From: Devosia sp. Root685
Lineage (GTDB): Bacteria > Pseudomonadota > Alphaproteobacteria > Rhizobiales > Devosiaceae
Length of the DNA stretch: 64,000 bases
Assembly (NCBI RefSeq): GCF_001427875.1
Contig: NZ_LMHK01000001.1
Span: forward strand, 1,464,892-1,528,891
Direction of reading: 5' to 3'
Each line of letters opens with the position of its first letter. Position 1 is the stretch's first letter. Shown one piece after another: positions 1 to 8,584 of this stretch. Made by a program: the position numbers and the translations under genes. Below the pieces are notes generated by a model. The model saw only the letters and a program-made list of their open reading frames with translations. It was not told where the DNA came from and searched no databases.

Positions 1-484
1 CGCGCCTGGACCTCCTCGGGCCTCTGGGTGATAGGAATGCGGGCGCTGATCAGCCGGACCGGGCTGCCCCCTGGCTTGGGACGAATGCCGCGCCGCGCTT
101 TGCCGCGGGGGAGATAGGAGCGCCAGCCGCGAGCCTTGTGCCGCCTGATCTGGGCATGAATGAAGCGGTAGATGCTCTCAACCCCGATCGGCGCTGTGCC
201 CTCGAGGCGAAGCCGTCCGACCACCTGTTCTGGCGACCAGCCTTGGCTCAATCGCTCCAGAACCACCGCACGCAACCCAGCATCCCGGTCTAGCCGGCTG
301 CCGCGCCAGCGTCGCGCCCAGGCCTGCTCAGCGGCATACTCGGCTAGGTACTCCGCCTTGCCGCCATTGCGCTCTATCTCGCGCGAGATAGACGATGCCG
401 CGCGATCCAAAGCTGCAGCGATTTGCCGGAGCGAGGTTCCAATGGACAATCCGAAATACTGAGCTGCGCATATCTTCGTCCCAT
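1..484 (-). pseudogene. IS30-family transposase, truncated by window edge, 5' frameshifted
   Basis: Reverse-strand translation gives a typical IS30-type N-terminal half: an HTH region ending SISREIERNGG, then LSQGWSPEQVVGRLR and ESIYRFIHAQIRRHK. The ATG at 484 starts MGRRYAQLS, the expected IS30 amino terminus, but this frame stops after about 36 codons. The conserved LRQIAAALDRAASS segment continues in the neighbouring frame. A segment of roughly a dozen codons expected between the two pieces is also missing, so an indel has probably inactivated the gene. The DDE catalytic domain lies off the window edge and was not seen. Programmed frameshifting is the alternative, but it is not usual for IS30. 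Confidence 0.8.
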
Positions 485-527
485 GACAACACCTTAAACT
501 GGTGTTGCACTTCGTTTGAGAACTCAG
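1..527 (-). mobile_element. IS30-family insertion sequence, one end plus transposase start
   Basis: The end of the element lies upstream of the transposase. Reading toward the gene, the strand runs TGAGTTCTCAAACGAAGTG and then CAACACC, which resembles IS30-family terminal repeats (GAAGTGCAACA core). The element abuts a half-copy of palindromic repeat A. The other end lies outside the window, so a target duplication cannot be checked. The exact boundary is placed by eye where the repeat A sequence resumes. Confidence 0.6.
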
Positions 528-575
528 GGAATCCCTGCCCCAGAAACGGAGATCCCCCGCTTTCGCGGGAATGAC
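526..575. repeat. Palindromic repeat family A, half copy interrupted by the IS
   Basis: The piece carries GGAATCCCTG, then AAACGGAGATC and the arm CCCGCTTTCGCGGG with an ATGAC tail. This matches one half of the full copies near 31.2 kb and 45.1 kb in the same internal order. The other half (GTCATTCCCGCGAAAGCGGG) is absent where the IS30 end begins. Confidence 0.75.
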
Positions 576-618
576 GTGGTGGAGGGGGCGTTGAACCGTT
601 ACCGCCCACCGGCTCGGC

Positions 619-652
619 ACCTCCCCCTTGATGGGGGAGGATGGGAGGGGGT
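619..652. repeat. Palindromic repeat family B, copy 1
   Basis: CACCTCCCCCTTGATGGGGG followed by AGGATGGGAGGGGGTG. The core CTCCCCC-TTGAT-GGGGGAG is self-complementary, and the unit recurs in at least six other gaps in this window. It lies just beyond the 3' end of the NmrA-like gene and may form its transcript end. Confidence 0.8.
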
Positions 653-680
653 GCGGGAGCCACGATATCCGAGCGCGTGG

Positions 681-1520
681 CTACCCCAACTCCTCCGCCA
701 AATAATCCTCCACACTCCGGGGCTTCCGCCCCAACACGCGCTCGACCGTATCGGTCAGCCCCGCCGCCCCGCCCTGCGCGATCACCGCGAAAAACTGCTT
801 CACCACCTCGGCTTCAAACCCTTCCACACCCGGCGGCAGCCCCGCCACCGCCGAAGACACGCCCACCGGCCTGCCGGTAATCCGCGTCGCCAGCGCCGCA
901 ATATCGGGAATGGCCAGCGCTTCCGGTCCGGTGATCACCAGCGGGCTCGCCGCCAGTTTGGGCGCCAAAAGCTGGTTGATCGCCACATCGGCAATATCCC
1001 TGATATCGACATAGCCAACCCTCGCCCCATGCCGCGCCGCAATGGCCTCGCCACGCCTGATCTGCGCCGCGACCGCCGCGAGCGACACCTGCAACCATGC
1101 AGTAGGCCGCACCGCCACATAGTCGAGCCCGGACTGCGCCAGATGATCTTCCACCCTTTTGTGCGCATCGCCCGAAAACGACGTGCCGACGGTCCAGTCC
1201 GACCCCGAAATTTTCACGATCCGCTTCACGCCAGCGGCCTTCGCCGCATCGACCAGCGCGATCTGGTCTTTTGCGAGCCGCTCACTGATCGGCGAGAGCA
1301 GCAGCGCCCGGCTCACCCCATCAAGCGCCGCCGGCAGCGAAGCGGGAACCGAAAAGTCTCCCTCGGCGATCTCCACCCTGTCGCCATAGAGTTCCCGCGC
1401 CGTTTCAGGCCGCCGCGTCAAGACGCGAACCCGATGCCCGGCTGCGAGCAATTTCGGCGTCAGCACGCGTCCCAGTTTTCCGGTTGCGCCGGTGATCAGC
1501 AAGAGGTCCGAAAGCGGCAT
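681..1520 (-). CDS. NmrA/azoreductase-type NAD(P)-binding oxidoreductase
   Basis: A 279-residue atypical short-chain dehydrogenase. The amino-terminal Rossmann motif GATGKLG (residues 11-17) is followed by the RxLTRRPE segment expected of an NADP-preferring NmrA-like protein, and no classical Tyr-x3-Lys pair is evident. The gene begins directly after the stop of the DszC-like monooxygenase gene with no spacer, so the two are translationally coupled. Members of this group act as NAD(P)H:quinone or azo reductases or as redox sensors. Here an auxiliary reductase role in the organosulfur cluster is inferred from context only. Confidence 0.8.
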   Translation of the reverse strand: MPLSDLLLITGATGKLGRVLTPKLLAAGHRVRVLTRRPETARELYGDRVEIAEGDFSVPASLPAALDGVSRALLLSPISERLAKDQIALVDAAKAAGVKRIVKISGSDWTVGTSFSGDAHKRVEDHLAQSGLDYVAVRPTAWLQVSLAAVAAQIRRGEAIAARHGARVGYVDIRDIADVAINQLLAPKLAASPLVITGPEALAIPDIAALATRITGRPVGVSSAVAGLPPGVEGFEAEVVKQFFAVIAQGGAAGLTDTVERVLGRKPRSVEDYLAEELG

Positions 1521-2753
1521 CTAAAACACCTTCCCTTCCTTGAGATGGGTGGTGGTGCCATTGAGCAGATAGTCGCCGACGATGCGCGACTTGTGCAGCA
1601 GCGGATTGTGGTTGAGTACGGTGCGAATATTTCGCCAGTGGCGGTCGAAATTGTACTTTCGCGACGTCGCCGAGCCGCCTCCGAGTTCGAACATGCGCTC
1701 GGCCGTGCGCGGGGCTAACTGACCAATAACCAATTGGGCTTTCGCCGTTAACAGTGTGCTAGCAATAAGGGACGTTTCGATGGCCTGAGGGTCACCAGAT
1801 GCGAACGTATCGACCGCGTGTTGCAGCGCCCTGGCGCCCTCGGCAATCAGCGTATCGATCGCCAGTGAATTGGCCGCGATTTCGCCGATAACCTGTTGAA
1901 CGAAATGATCTTCTCGCGCCGTAGCCGCCGGACTATGCGCCGCCGACCGGGCCTGCTTGCGCACATAGTCGATTCCATCACTCAAAACGTTGCGCACCGC
2001 CCCCGCCGCACTCGCCGCCAGGTGCAATTGCCGCAATGTCGAGCAGTGCCGGCCGACCTGATTTTCGAGGCTGCGCCTGGCGAACTCGTGCTCAAAAACC
2101 TCAACATTATCAAGCACTACGCCACCACTCGCGGTGAGCCTCTGCCCCATCCCGTCCCAATCGTCGAGGATGTTTATCCCCTCCCGATCAACCGGCAGCA
2201 GCACACCCACCGTCTCGCCGGCCTCATTGATCGCGCTAAACGACGCATAGTCGGCATAAGCCGTCCCAGTCGCGTACCACTTGCGCCCATTGAGCCGCCA
2301 AGTGCTTCCAATCTTTACGATTTTCGTCGTCACCTCACCCGGCCGCGCCGTGCCCTGCTCGGTATGCGCGCCACCAAACAGCCTGCCCTCCAGCACCCGT
2401 TCGATGGCCCCCGCATCGCGCTGATCGGCGCCGCTCAGCACCAGGTTTTCGACATAGTTGAAATGCGACCTAAGTGCATGAGCTACATTGGAATCTGCCG
2501 ATCCCAAAGCCGCAATAAGCTCGATATAATCGGGCACCGAACCACCCGGCCCGCCCAGTTCCACCGGCACGCGCAACGCCCCGAGCCCGGATTCCCTGAA
2601 CAACCGAAAAGCCTCGAGCGGCAGTTCGCGATTCAAATCGCGTTCCGCCGCACCCTTGGCGATTTCGGCGACGAGACCGGGAATTCGCGCCAGCAATTCC
2701 GCCCGATTGGGGCCCGGCGGCGCGGGAGATAGCTTCTGAACGATAGCGGTCAT
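1521..2753 (-). CDS. DszC/SfnB-like FMNH2-dependent monooxygenase (acyl-CoA dehydrogenase fold)
   Basis: 410 residues with acyl-CoA dehydrogenase architecture. The carboxyl end contains RHWRNIRTVLNHNPLLHKS followed by RIVGDYLLNG (about residues 371-399), the signature region of DszC and SfnB monooxygenases, which oxidise sulfides or sulfones with reduced flavin, rather than of true acyl-CoA dehydrogenases. I chose the ATG giving MTAIVQK. An upstream GTG in the same frame would overlap the terminator hairpin of the preceding gene. It lies after the binding-protein gene and is coupled to the NmrA-like gene. It is the second DszC-like protein in the locus; the other is at 10.9 kb. The substrate is unknown. 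Confidence 0.85.
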   Translation of the reverse strand: MTAIVQKLSPAPPGPNRAELLARIPGLVAEIAKGAAERDLNRELPLEAFRLFRESGLGALRVPVELGGPGGSVPDYIELIAALGSADSNVAHALRSHFNYVENLVLSGADQRDAGAIERVLEGRLFGGAHTEQGTARPGEVTTKIVKIGSTWRLNGRKWYATGTAYADYASFSAINEAGETVGVLLPVDREGINILDDWDGMGQRLTASGGVVLDNVEVFEHEFARRSLENQVGRHCSTLRQLHLAASAAGAVRNVLSDGIDYVRKQARSAAHSPAATAREDHFVQQVIGEIAANSLAIDTLIAEGARALQHAVDTFASGDPQAIETSLIASTLLTAKAQLVIGQLAPRTAERMFELGGGSATSRKYNFDRHWRNIRTVLNHNPLLHKSRIVGDYLLNGTTTHLKEGKVF

Positions 2754-2770
2754 GAATAGGCTTTCAAGGA

Positions 2771-2806
2771 AAACAAAAGGCCTGCCAGACACTTATCTGG
2801 CAGGCC
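2771..2806 (-). terminator. Rho-independent terminator after the binding-protein gene
   Basis: Perfect 11-bp arms GGCCTGCCAGA / TCTGGCAGGCC with a 6-nt loop, followed on the minus strand by TTTTGTTTT. It sits just after the stop of the binding-protein gene and separates it from the DszC-like gene. Confidence 0.85.
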
Positions 2807-2812
2807 GCACGA

Positions 2813-4435
2813 TCACGAAGCGAGGTAGATGTCGGCGCCATTGGTCCAGAGGTGCTCGGCGCCGAGCTTGAGGTTCTGCACGCGCTTGTCCGAAATGGTA
2901 ATCGAGGCGGGCGTGACGATATCGAGCGTGGGCAGGTCTTCCACCACGATGCGCTGGAAATCGTTGAACAGTTGCAGGCGCTTGGCGGGATCGATCTCGA
3001 CCGCCGCGGTTTCGAGCAGGCGATCGACTTCCGGGTTCTCGTACTTGGAGCCGTTGGAAAACGGCAGGCCGACCTTGAAGTTTTTCGACCAGTAAAGACG
3101 CTGCACCCCCACGGTCGGATCGTAGAGATTGCTCATGCCTTCGATAGCGATATCAAAGTCGCGATCGGTGAAGATGCGTTTCACGAAAGTCGCAAAATCC
3201 TGCGTGCGCAACTCGACCTGAATGCCAACCTTGGCGAGGGCCTGAACGAAATATTCCCCGGTCTGCTTGGGCGGACCCGATGGTTGGGTCGGATCAACAA
3301 AGAGCTTGAAGCGGAAGCCATCCGCGCCGCGCGGGTAACCCGCCTCGTCAAGCAGCGCCTCGGCTTTTGCCGGATCGAAATCGTATTTCGGCACGTCCGG
3401 ATTGTAGAAGCGCGCGAGATCTGGGCTCACTGGGCCGTCGAGCCGCGTGGCGTAGCCGAGATAAATGGTGTTGACGATAAAATCCTTGTCGATCGCATGC
3501 GCGATGGCGTGACGTACCTTTATGTCGGCGAGGTAGGGGTTCTCGAGATTGAATTCGGCGCGGGCGATACTCGGCGAATAGGGCGCCGGGCGGGTGTCGA
3601 CGACGAGGTTCGGATTGGCCTTGAGGCGCTCGATGTCGGTGAGCGGCACATTGGCGACCGAAACCTGCACTTCGCCCGATTCAATGGCAGCGACGGCAGC
3701 GGCGGGATCGACGATGAAGCGGATGATAAGCTGATCGAGATAGGGTTTGCCTTCGCCCCAGTAGTTTTCATTCTTCTTGAGAATGACGTGGCTGCCGCGC
3801 ACCCATTCGACGAAGGTGAAGGGCCCCGTGCCCACCGGCGCGAAATTGTGCGGGTTTTCAGGGATATTGGTGCCTTCATAGAGGTGCTTGGGCACGATCG
3901 GCGCCTCGAAGCTGGCGAAGGCGGTCAGCAAGAAGGGCGCGGGTTTGGAGAGGATCAGTTCCACCTCGTGCGGGCTGAGCACATTGACCTCTTCGACCGA
4001 AGCGAAGGTGGCGCGGCCACGCGGATGGTTTTCCTTCAGCGCCAGAATGGAAAAGGCGACGTCTTCAGCGGTGAAGTCGGTGCCGTCGTGCCACTTCACG
4101 CCTTCGCGCAGCTTGAAGGCGTAGCGCAACCCATCCTCGGCCACTTCCCATGCGGTGGCGAGAAGCGGCTGCGGCTCGAAGTTTTCGTCATAGGTGAGGA
4201 GACCTTCATTGGTCTTGCCGCTGATGTAATAGGCAGCGCCGGCCGTGTGGGCGATCAGCACCAGCACCGGTGGTTCGGTGCCGATATTGATCGAGACGCT
4301 GCCACCCGGCGTCGGGGTCGCGCTCTGGGCGAAGGCGAAGCCTGGCAGGGTCGAAACCGCGGCAAGTGCGGCCGTCGAAAGCAGGAAGGCGCGGCGGGTT
4401 GGGGCGAGCACGCCACGAGGTTTGGAGGTCGTCAT
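2813..4435 (-). CDS. ABC transporter substrate-binding protein, family 5 (peptide/nickel type), Tat-exported
   Basis: 540 residues. The amino terminus has a twin-arginine signal (TRRAFLL, residues 13-19), a hydrophobic stretch and an AFA-Q cleavage site near residue 36. The mature part shows family-5 features: TPGGSVSINIGTEPP, NEGLLTYDENFEPQPLLA, the WHDGTDFTAEDV block and late VQRLYWSKNF. It should capture the substrate in the periplasm for the DppBC-DF-like importer encoded upstream on the same strand. It is separated from those genes by the aldo/keto reductase gene, has its own 330-bp leader and ends in a strong terminator. Family-5 proteins bind peptides, oligosaccharides, opines and other solutes, so the ligand cannot be read from sequence. 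Context suggests an organosulfur compound. Confidence 0.88.
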   Translation of the reverse strand: MTTSKPRGVLAPTRRAFLLSTAALAAVSTLPGFAFAQSATPTPGGSVSINIGTEPPVLVLIAHTAGAAYYISGKTNEGLLTYDENFEPQPLLATAWEVAEDGLRYAFKLREGVKWHDGTDFTAEDVAFSILALKENHPRGRATFASVEEVNVLSPHEVELILSKPAPFLLTAFASFEAPIVPKHLYEGTNIPENPHNFAPVGTGPFTFVEWVRGSHVILKKNENYWGEGKPYLDQLIIRFIVDPAAAVAAIESGEVQVSVANVPLTDIERLKANPNLVVDTRPAPYSPSIARAEFNLENPYLADIKVRHAIAHAIDKDFIVNTIYLGYATRLDGPVSPDLARFYNPDVPKYDFDPAKAEALLDEAGYPRGADGFRFKLFVDPTQPSGPPKQTGEYFVQALAKVGIQVELRTQDFATFVKRIFTDRDFDIAIEGMSNLYDPTVGVQRLYWSKNFKVGLPFSNGSKYENPEVDRLLETAAVEIDPAKRLQLFNDFQRIVVEDLPTLDIVTPASITISDKRVQNLKLGAEHLWTNGADIYLAS

Positions 4436-4512
4436 TTTTAGTCCTGTCCGTTGCGTGCCGCTCTAGGGAGCGACGTGTAAACTGCGCCCGATTGGGGTCG
4501 GCAAGGAGGACT

Positions 4513-4541
4513 GTATAATGTCTAGTTATTTTATCGAGATA
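4513..4541 (-). promoter_or_regulatory. Candidate promoter/operator of the binding-protein gene
   Basis: In the 330-bp gap between the binding-protein and reductase genes, the minus strand reads ATAAAATAACTAG followed by ACATTATAC. A similar ATAAAACTAG followed by TCAACATAAA occurs before the permease operon near 9.68 kb. The shared block could be a -10 region or a regulator site. It was found by eye and is unproven. Nothing else gene-like was seen in this gap apart from the terminator at 4722. Confidence 0.35.
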
Positions 4542-4721
4542 ATGGATTACGAACTGAGACGGTTAGCAGGAAAACACCCAGCGCCGCCGGACACCCCAGC
4601 AGAAAAATTTGGCGCAACTCCCCAAGTCAGGCACCCCTCATAACAGCGAAGGCAAGTAAACGAGCCGAATTGCAGAAGAAAATGCCTTTCTGAGCACTCG
4701 TTGCGCCCATTCTGAAACGAC

Positions 4722-4746
4722 AAGGGCCGGCAAAATGCCGGCCCTT
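4722..4746 (-). terminator. Terminator hairpin after the aldo/keto reductase gene
   Basis: Perfect 11-bp arms AAGGGCCGGCA / TGCCGGCCCTT around a 3-nt loop, 20 bp past the reductase stop. The T-run after the stem is weak on the minus strand, so efficiency is uncertain. Confidence 0.6.
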
Positions 4747-4765
4747 TTGGTTCTGGTTAATAGCG

Positions 4766-5827
4766 TTAAGCGACGCGCTGGGTGCGGCTGAGCGGGATGA
4801 TCTGCGCAGAACCTGCGGCCGAACGCGGCACGCGGCCTTCGACCGGATGGCCCGGATCGGTAAAACCGGGCGTCGAGGGGTGGCCCGTTGCAACAAGGCT
4901 ATCCACGAGCGCTTCGTCGTCGGCGTCGATCTTCACATCGAGGGCGCGGACATAGCCATCCCACTGCTCTTCGGTCCGCGGGCCCGCGATGGCCGAGGTG
5001 ATGAGTTGATTGTTGAGCACCCAGGCGAGCGCGAAATCAGCGGCGGTCGTGCCTTTTGCCGACGCGTGAGCCGCAACCTTTTTGGCAACCTCGATGGATT
5101 CCTCGCGAAATTCAACGTCATGCATGCGCTTGTCGCCCCGGCCGGCACGGCTATCGGCAGGCGCAGCTTCGCCGATATTGTACTTGCCGGTGAGCACGCC
5201 ACGCGCGAGCGGGCTATAGGAGACGTTGCCCAGCCCATTGGCAACGGCGGCCGGCAATTGTTCGGCTTCGGCCGTGCGGTTGACGATGTTGTAGAGCGGC
5301 TGGCTCGCAATTGGGCGATCGATGCCGAGCTGGTCGGCGAGATGCGCCACTTCGGCAATGCGCCAGCCGCGGAAGTTCGACACGCCGAAATAGCGCAGCT
5401 TGCCGGCTTTGATCAGATCGGCAATGGCGCGGACGGGCTCTTCGAGCGAAGCATCGAACACCGCACGGTGGAAATAGATGATGTCGATATAGTCGGTATC
5501 GAGATTGCGCAGCGAATTCTCGACGGTTTCATAGACCCACTTGCGCGAATAGCCGCCCTTATTGGGCTTTGGATCGCGCGAATTGACGAATTTAGTGGCG
5601 AGCACCCAGTCGTCACGGTGCTTCTTGATTCCCTTACCGACGGTCTGCTCAGACTTGCCGTCGTGATAAACGTCGGCTGTGTCGATGAAATTGATCCCCT
5701 GATCGCGCGCCTTGTCGATGATGCGGAAGGCGACGTCGTCCGGCGTCTGATTGCCGAACATCATGGTCCCCAAGGTAATCGGCGACACTTTGAGCGCGCT
5801 GCGGCCAAGATAGCGATAGTCGACCAT
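4766..5827 (-). CDS. Aldo/keto reductase
   Basis: 353 residues, the usual length for a (beta/alpha)8 AKR of the general-stress/Tas-like group. The catalytic tetrad is visible: Asp49 and Tyr54 in FIDTADVY, Lys79 in LATKF, His120 in IIYFH. An NADP-binding SPLARGVLTGKY segment and a late TSAIAGPRTEEQ phosphate-binding region follow. It reduces an aldehyde or ketone with NADPH. The gene lies 67 bp past the fused ATPase gene of the importer, apparently in its operon, suggesting that a carbonyl is released during catabolism of the imported compound. That role is inference. Confidence 0.88.
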   Translation of the reverse strand: MVDYRYLGRSALKVSPITLGTMMFGNQTPDDVAFRIIDKARDQGINFIDTADVYHDGKSEQTVGKGIKKHRDDWVLATKFVNSRDPKPNKGGYSRKWVYETVENSLRNLDTDYIDIIYFHRAVFDASLEEPVRAIADLIKAGKLRYFGVSNFRGWRIAEVAHLADQLGIDRPIASQPLYNIVNRTAEAEQLPAAVANGLGNVSYSPLARGVLTGKYNIGEAAPADSRAGRGDKRMHDVEFREESIEVAKKVAAHASAKGTTAADFALAWVLNNQLITSAIAGPRTEEQWDGYVRALDVKIDADDEALVDSLVATGHPSTPGFTDPGHPVEGRVPRSAAGSAQIIPLSRTQRVA

Positions 5828-5894
5828 GGAAAACTCCCTGTTCGTGGTGCCCTAGATTGGCACCATGGTCTGTTGCATTGAAGGTGGAATTAGG

Positions 5895-7595
5895 TCAGGA
5901 GGCGAGCGCCCTGCTCCGGGTTTCGCCACCGGCCGCAGCGGCGATCAGCGCGCGGGTGTAGTCGGTCCTGGGCTGGCGCCAGATAGTCTGGTGATCGCTT
6001 TCCTCGATGATGCGAGAATCCTTCATCACGATGACGCGGTCGGAAATGTACTGAACCACCGCCAGGTCGTGGGAGATGAAGAGATAGCTGAGACCCAGAT
6101 CGCGCTTGAGATCGACCAGCAGATTGAGAATCTGTGCCTGGATCGACACGTCGAGAGCCGAAACGGGCTCGTCGCAGATGACGAGCGAAGGTTTTAGGAT
6201 CAGCGCCCGGGCAATGCCGATGCGCTGGCGTTGACCACCGGAGAACTCGTGCGGATAGCGCTCGGCGGCCGAGAGCGGCAGGCGGACATGCTCAAACGTT
6301 TCGGCGATGCGCTGACGGCGTTCGGCGGCGTCGCGGATGCCATGGACGATCAGCGGCGCTTCGAGAATATCCCGGATCGATTTTCGCGGATTGAGCGAAG
6401 CGAAGGGATCCTGGAAGATCATCTGCAGATCGCGGCGGACCGGCTGGAGCTGGTTGGGGCTGAGACCGGTAATGTCCTGGCCCCGAAAGCGGATACTGCC
6501 GCTTTCGGTATTGACGAGGCGCATGATGGCCTTCGAGAGAGTCGATTTGCCGCTGCCGGACTCGCCCACAATGCCTAGGGTTTCGCCCCTGGCCAGCGTC
6601 AGCGTCGCCTTGTCGAGCGCCCGGTTTTCGCGATTACGCGTGCGATAGGTGACCGAGAGACCATCGACCTGCAGGATCGGCTCGTCGTCATTTGCGACCG
6701 GCGGCAGATCGCGGGGGACCGGCAGGCGGATCTGGTAGTCGTTTTGGCCATCGGCATCTTTGACCACGCGAATTTCGGAAAGCGTGCGCGAGGTGTAGTG
6801 CACGCCGTCTTCGAGCCGGATCGAGGCTTGGGCCAGGCCCCGCGTATAGGGGTGGCGGTCGGGCGAGAACAGGTCTGAGGCGGGCAGCTCTTCGAGCTTG
6901 TCGCCGTGATACATGACCACAACGCGGTCGCTCCAGCGCGAGACGACACCGAGATCGTGGGTGATCAGCAGCAGGCCCATGGAGAGTTTTCGGCGCAATT
7001 CATCCAGCAACTCAAGAATCTGCGCCTGGATGGTCGCGTCGAGAGCCGTGGTCGGTTCGTCGGCGATCAGCAGTTTTGGTTTGCAGGCGACGGCGATGGC
7101 GATCATCACGCGCTGGCGCTGTCCGCCGGAAAGCTGATGCGGGAAATCATCGACGCGCTTTTCGGCATCGGGGATTTTGACGAGATCTAGCAATTCGATG
7201 GCGCGGATGCGCGCTTCCTTCTTGCTCAGCTTTTCGTGGAGGCGCAGCACTTCAACGATCTGGTTGCCGATGGTGGCCACCGGATTGAGGCTGGTCATCG
7301 GCTCCTGGAAAATCATGGCGATCTCCCGCCCGCGCACTTTTCGAATGTCGCGGTCGGAGAGTTTCAGGAGATCCGTTCCTTCGAAGATGATCCGGCCATT
7401 GGGAATCTGCGCATTGCGCGGCAGGAGGCGCATCAGCGCCAGGGCGCTGAGGGACTTTCCCGAACCCGATTCCCCGACAACGGCGACGGTTTCGCCGCGA
7501 TCGATGGAAAAGCTCAAGCGACGGACGGGATCGGCAGCACCGAAGCGCACGGTGAGGTTTTCGACCTCAAGAAGGCGGCTGGATGCGGGGCTCAC
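5895..7595 (-). CDS. Fused dual ATP-binding subunit of a peptide-type ABC importer (DppD-DppF fusion)
   Basis: 566 residues with two complete nucleotide-binding domains. The first has Walker A GESGSGKS (41-48), signature LSGGQRQR (155-162) and Walker B LLIADEP. The second has Walker A at 344-351, signature FSGGQRQR (451-458) and Walker B LVICDEP. An oligopeptide-type carboxyl extension ([10 protein letters not shown]) follows the first domain. One polypeptide thus supplies both ATPases, as in GsiA/YejF-type importers. It starts with GTG overlapping the permease stop by 4 bp (GTGA), so translation is coupled. The arabinose locus in this window encodes the same two subunits separately. Confidence 0.92.
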   Translation of the reverse strand: MSPASSRLLEVENLTVRFGAADPVRRLSFSIDRGETVAVVGESGSGKSLSALALMRLLPRNAQIPNGRIIFEGTDLLKLSDRDIRKVRGREIAMIFQEPMTSLNPVATIGNQIVEVLRLHEKLSKKEARIRAIELLDLVKIPDAEKRVDDFPHQLSGGQRQRVMIAIAVACKPKLLIADEPTTALDATIQAQILELLDELRRKLSMGLLLITHDLGVVSRWSDRVVVMYHGDKLEELPASDLFSPDRHPYTRGLAQASIRLEDGVHYTSRTLSEIRVVKDADGQNDYQIRLPVPRDLPPVANDDEPILQVDGLSVTYRTRNRENRALDKATLTLARGETLGIVGESGSGKSTLSKAIMRLVNTESGSIRFRGQDITGLSPNQLQPVRRDLQMIFQDPFASLNPRKSIRDILEAPLIVHGIRDAAERRQRIAETFEHVRLPLSAAERYPHEFSGGQRQRIGIARALILKPSLVICDEPVSALDVSIQAQILNLLVDLKRDLGLSYLFISHDLAVVQYISDRVIVMKDSRIIEESDHQTIWRQPRTDYTRALIAAAAGGETRSRALAS

Positions 7596-8584
7596 GAGCG
7601 TTCCTCCGAAAAGCGCGGGTTGAGCGCGTCGTTAAGACCATCGCCGATCAGGTTCAGGGCGAGCACGGTGAAGACGATGGCGAGGCCCGGCAAGAAGGTG
7701 AGATACCAGGCGGTGCGGATCAGCTCGCGACCATTGCCGATCATCGAGCCCCAACTGACGACGTTGGGATCGCCCAGGCCCATGAAGCTCAGGGCCGACT
7801 CCATCAGGATAGCCGTCGCGACCATCACCGAGGCTGTGACGATCAGCGGCGGCAAGGCATTGGGCAGGATTTCCTTGAGAATGATGCGGGGGTGGCGGAA
7901 GCCGAGGCTGCGCGCGGCGACCACATAATCCTTTTCACGGATGGCACGGAATTCGGCGCGGGTGAGGCGCGCGACCATGGGCCAGCTGACGATAGCGATG
8001 GCGACTGACACGGTGGTGGCCGAGGGCTGCGCGATGGCAACGAGAACCACCAGCAGCACGAAGTTCGGCAGGGTCTGGAAGATTTCGATGATGCGCACGA
8101 GCACATCGTCGACCCAGCCACCAAAGTAGCCGGCCAGCGAGCCGACGGTGATGCCTACGCCAAGGCCAAGCGCGGTCGCGGTCAGGCCGACAAAGAGCGA
8201 GATGCGCGCGCCGTGGAAGAGACCGGCCAGCACGTTGCGGCCCATGGAGTCAGTACCGAGAGGGAAGGCAGCATCCTGGCCCGGCCAGAGGAAGGGCTTG
8301 CCAACCATGCCGAGCGGATCGCCGGGAAAGACGATGGGCGCAATGAGAGCGACAAGCGCCATCAGGGACAGAAAGACCAGGCCGAAAAGCGCGTTGGGAT
8401 TGCGGAGAAAGGCGGCTAGTTCGCGGCGGCCGGCGGGGACAGACACCGTAGCGGTCCGCGTGGTTCGGGCGTCGGGCGCCTTGATATTATGCCACTGGGG
8501 CGTTTCCGACTTATCGAGCTGAGTTGCAGCGGTACGCGACTGCGCTGATGACACCACGTGCGAGACGGCGGTTTCGGTGGTCAT
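7592..8584 (-). CDS. ABC importer permease, DppC-like
   Basis: 330 residues. A hydrophilic amino tail of about 70 residues precedes the membrane domain, which has the DppC hallmark FPLGTDSMGRNVLAGLFHGARISL and the EAA-type loop REKDYVVAARSLGFRHPRII. It pairs with the DppB-like permease immediately upstream (4-bp ATGA overlap) to form the inner-membrane channel of the family-5 importer. Confidence 0.9.
   Translation of the reverse strand: MTTETAVSHVVSSAQSRTAATQLDKSETPQWHNIKAPDARTTRTATVSVPAGRRELAAFLRNPNALFGLVFLSLMALVALIAPIVFPGDPLGMVGKPFLWPGQDAAFPLGTDSMGRNVLAGLFHGARISLFVGLTATALGLGVGITVGSLAGYFGGWVDDVLVRIIEIFQTLPNFVLLVVLVAIAQPSATTVSVAIAIVSWPMVARLTRAEFRAIREKDYVVAARSLGFRHPRIILKEILPNALPPLIVTASVMVATAILMESALSFMGLGDPNVVSWGSMIGNGRELIRTAWYLTFLPGLAIVFTVLALNLIGDGLNDALNPRFSEERS

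Noticed and set aside
516..1718. A 400-codon plus-strand frame over the NmrA-like gene
   Set aside because: Arg/Pro/His-rich shadow that runs through repeats A and B.
2754..2792. Longer GTG start for the DszC-like gene giving MSGRPFVFLES
   Set aside because: It lies within the terminator hairpin of the upstream gene and lacks a ribosome site.
2852..4441. A 529-codon frame opposite the binding-protein gene
   Set aside because: Low-complexity mirror of a gene with a clear signal peptide and family-5 motifs on the other strand.
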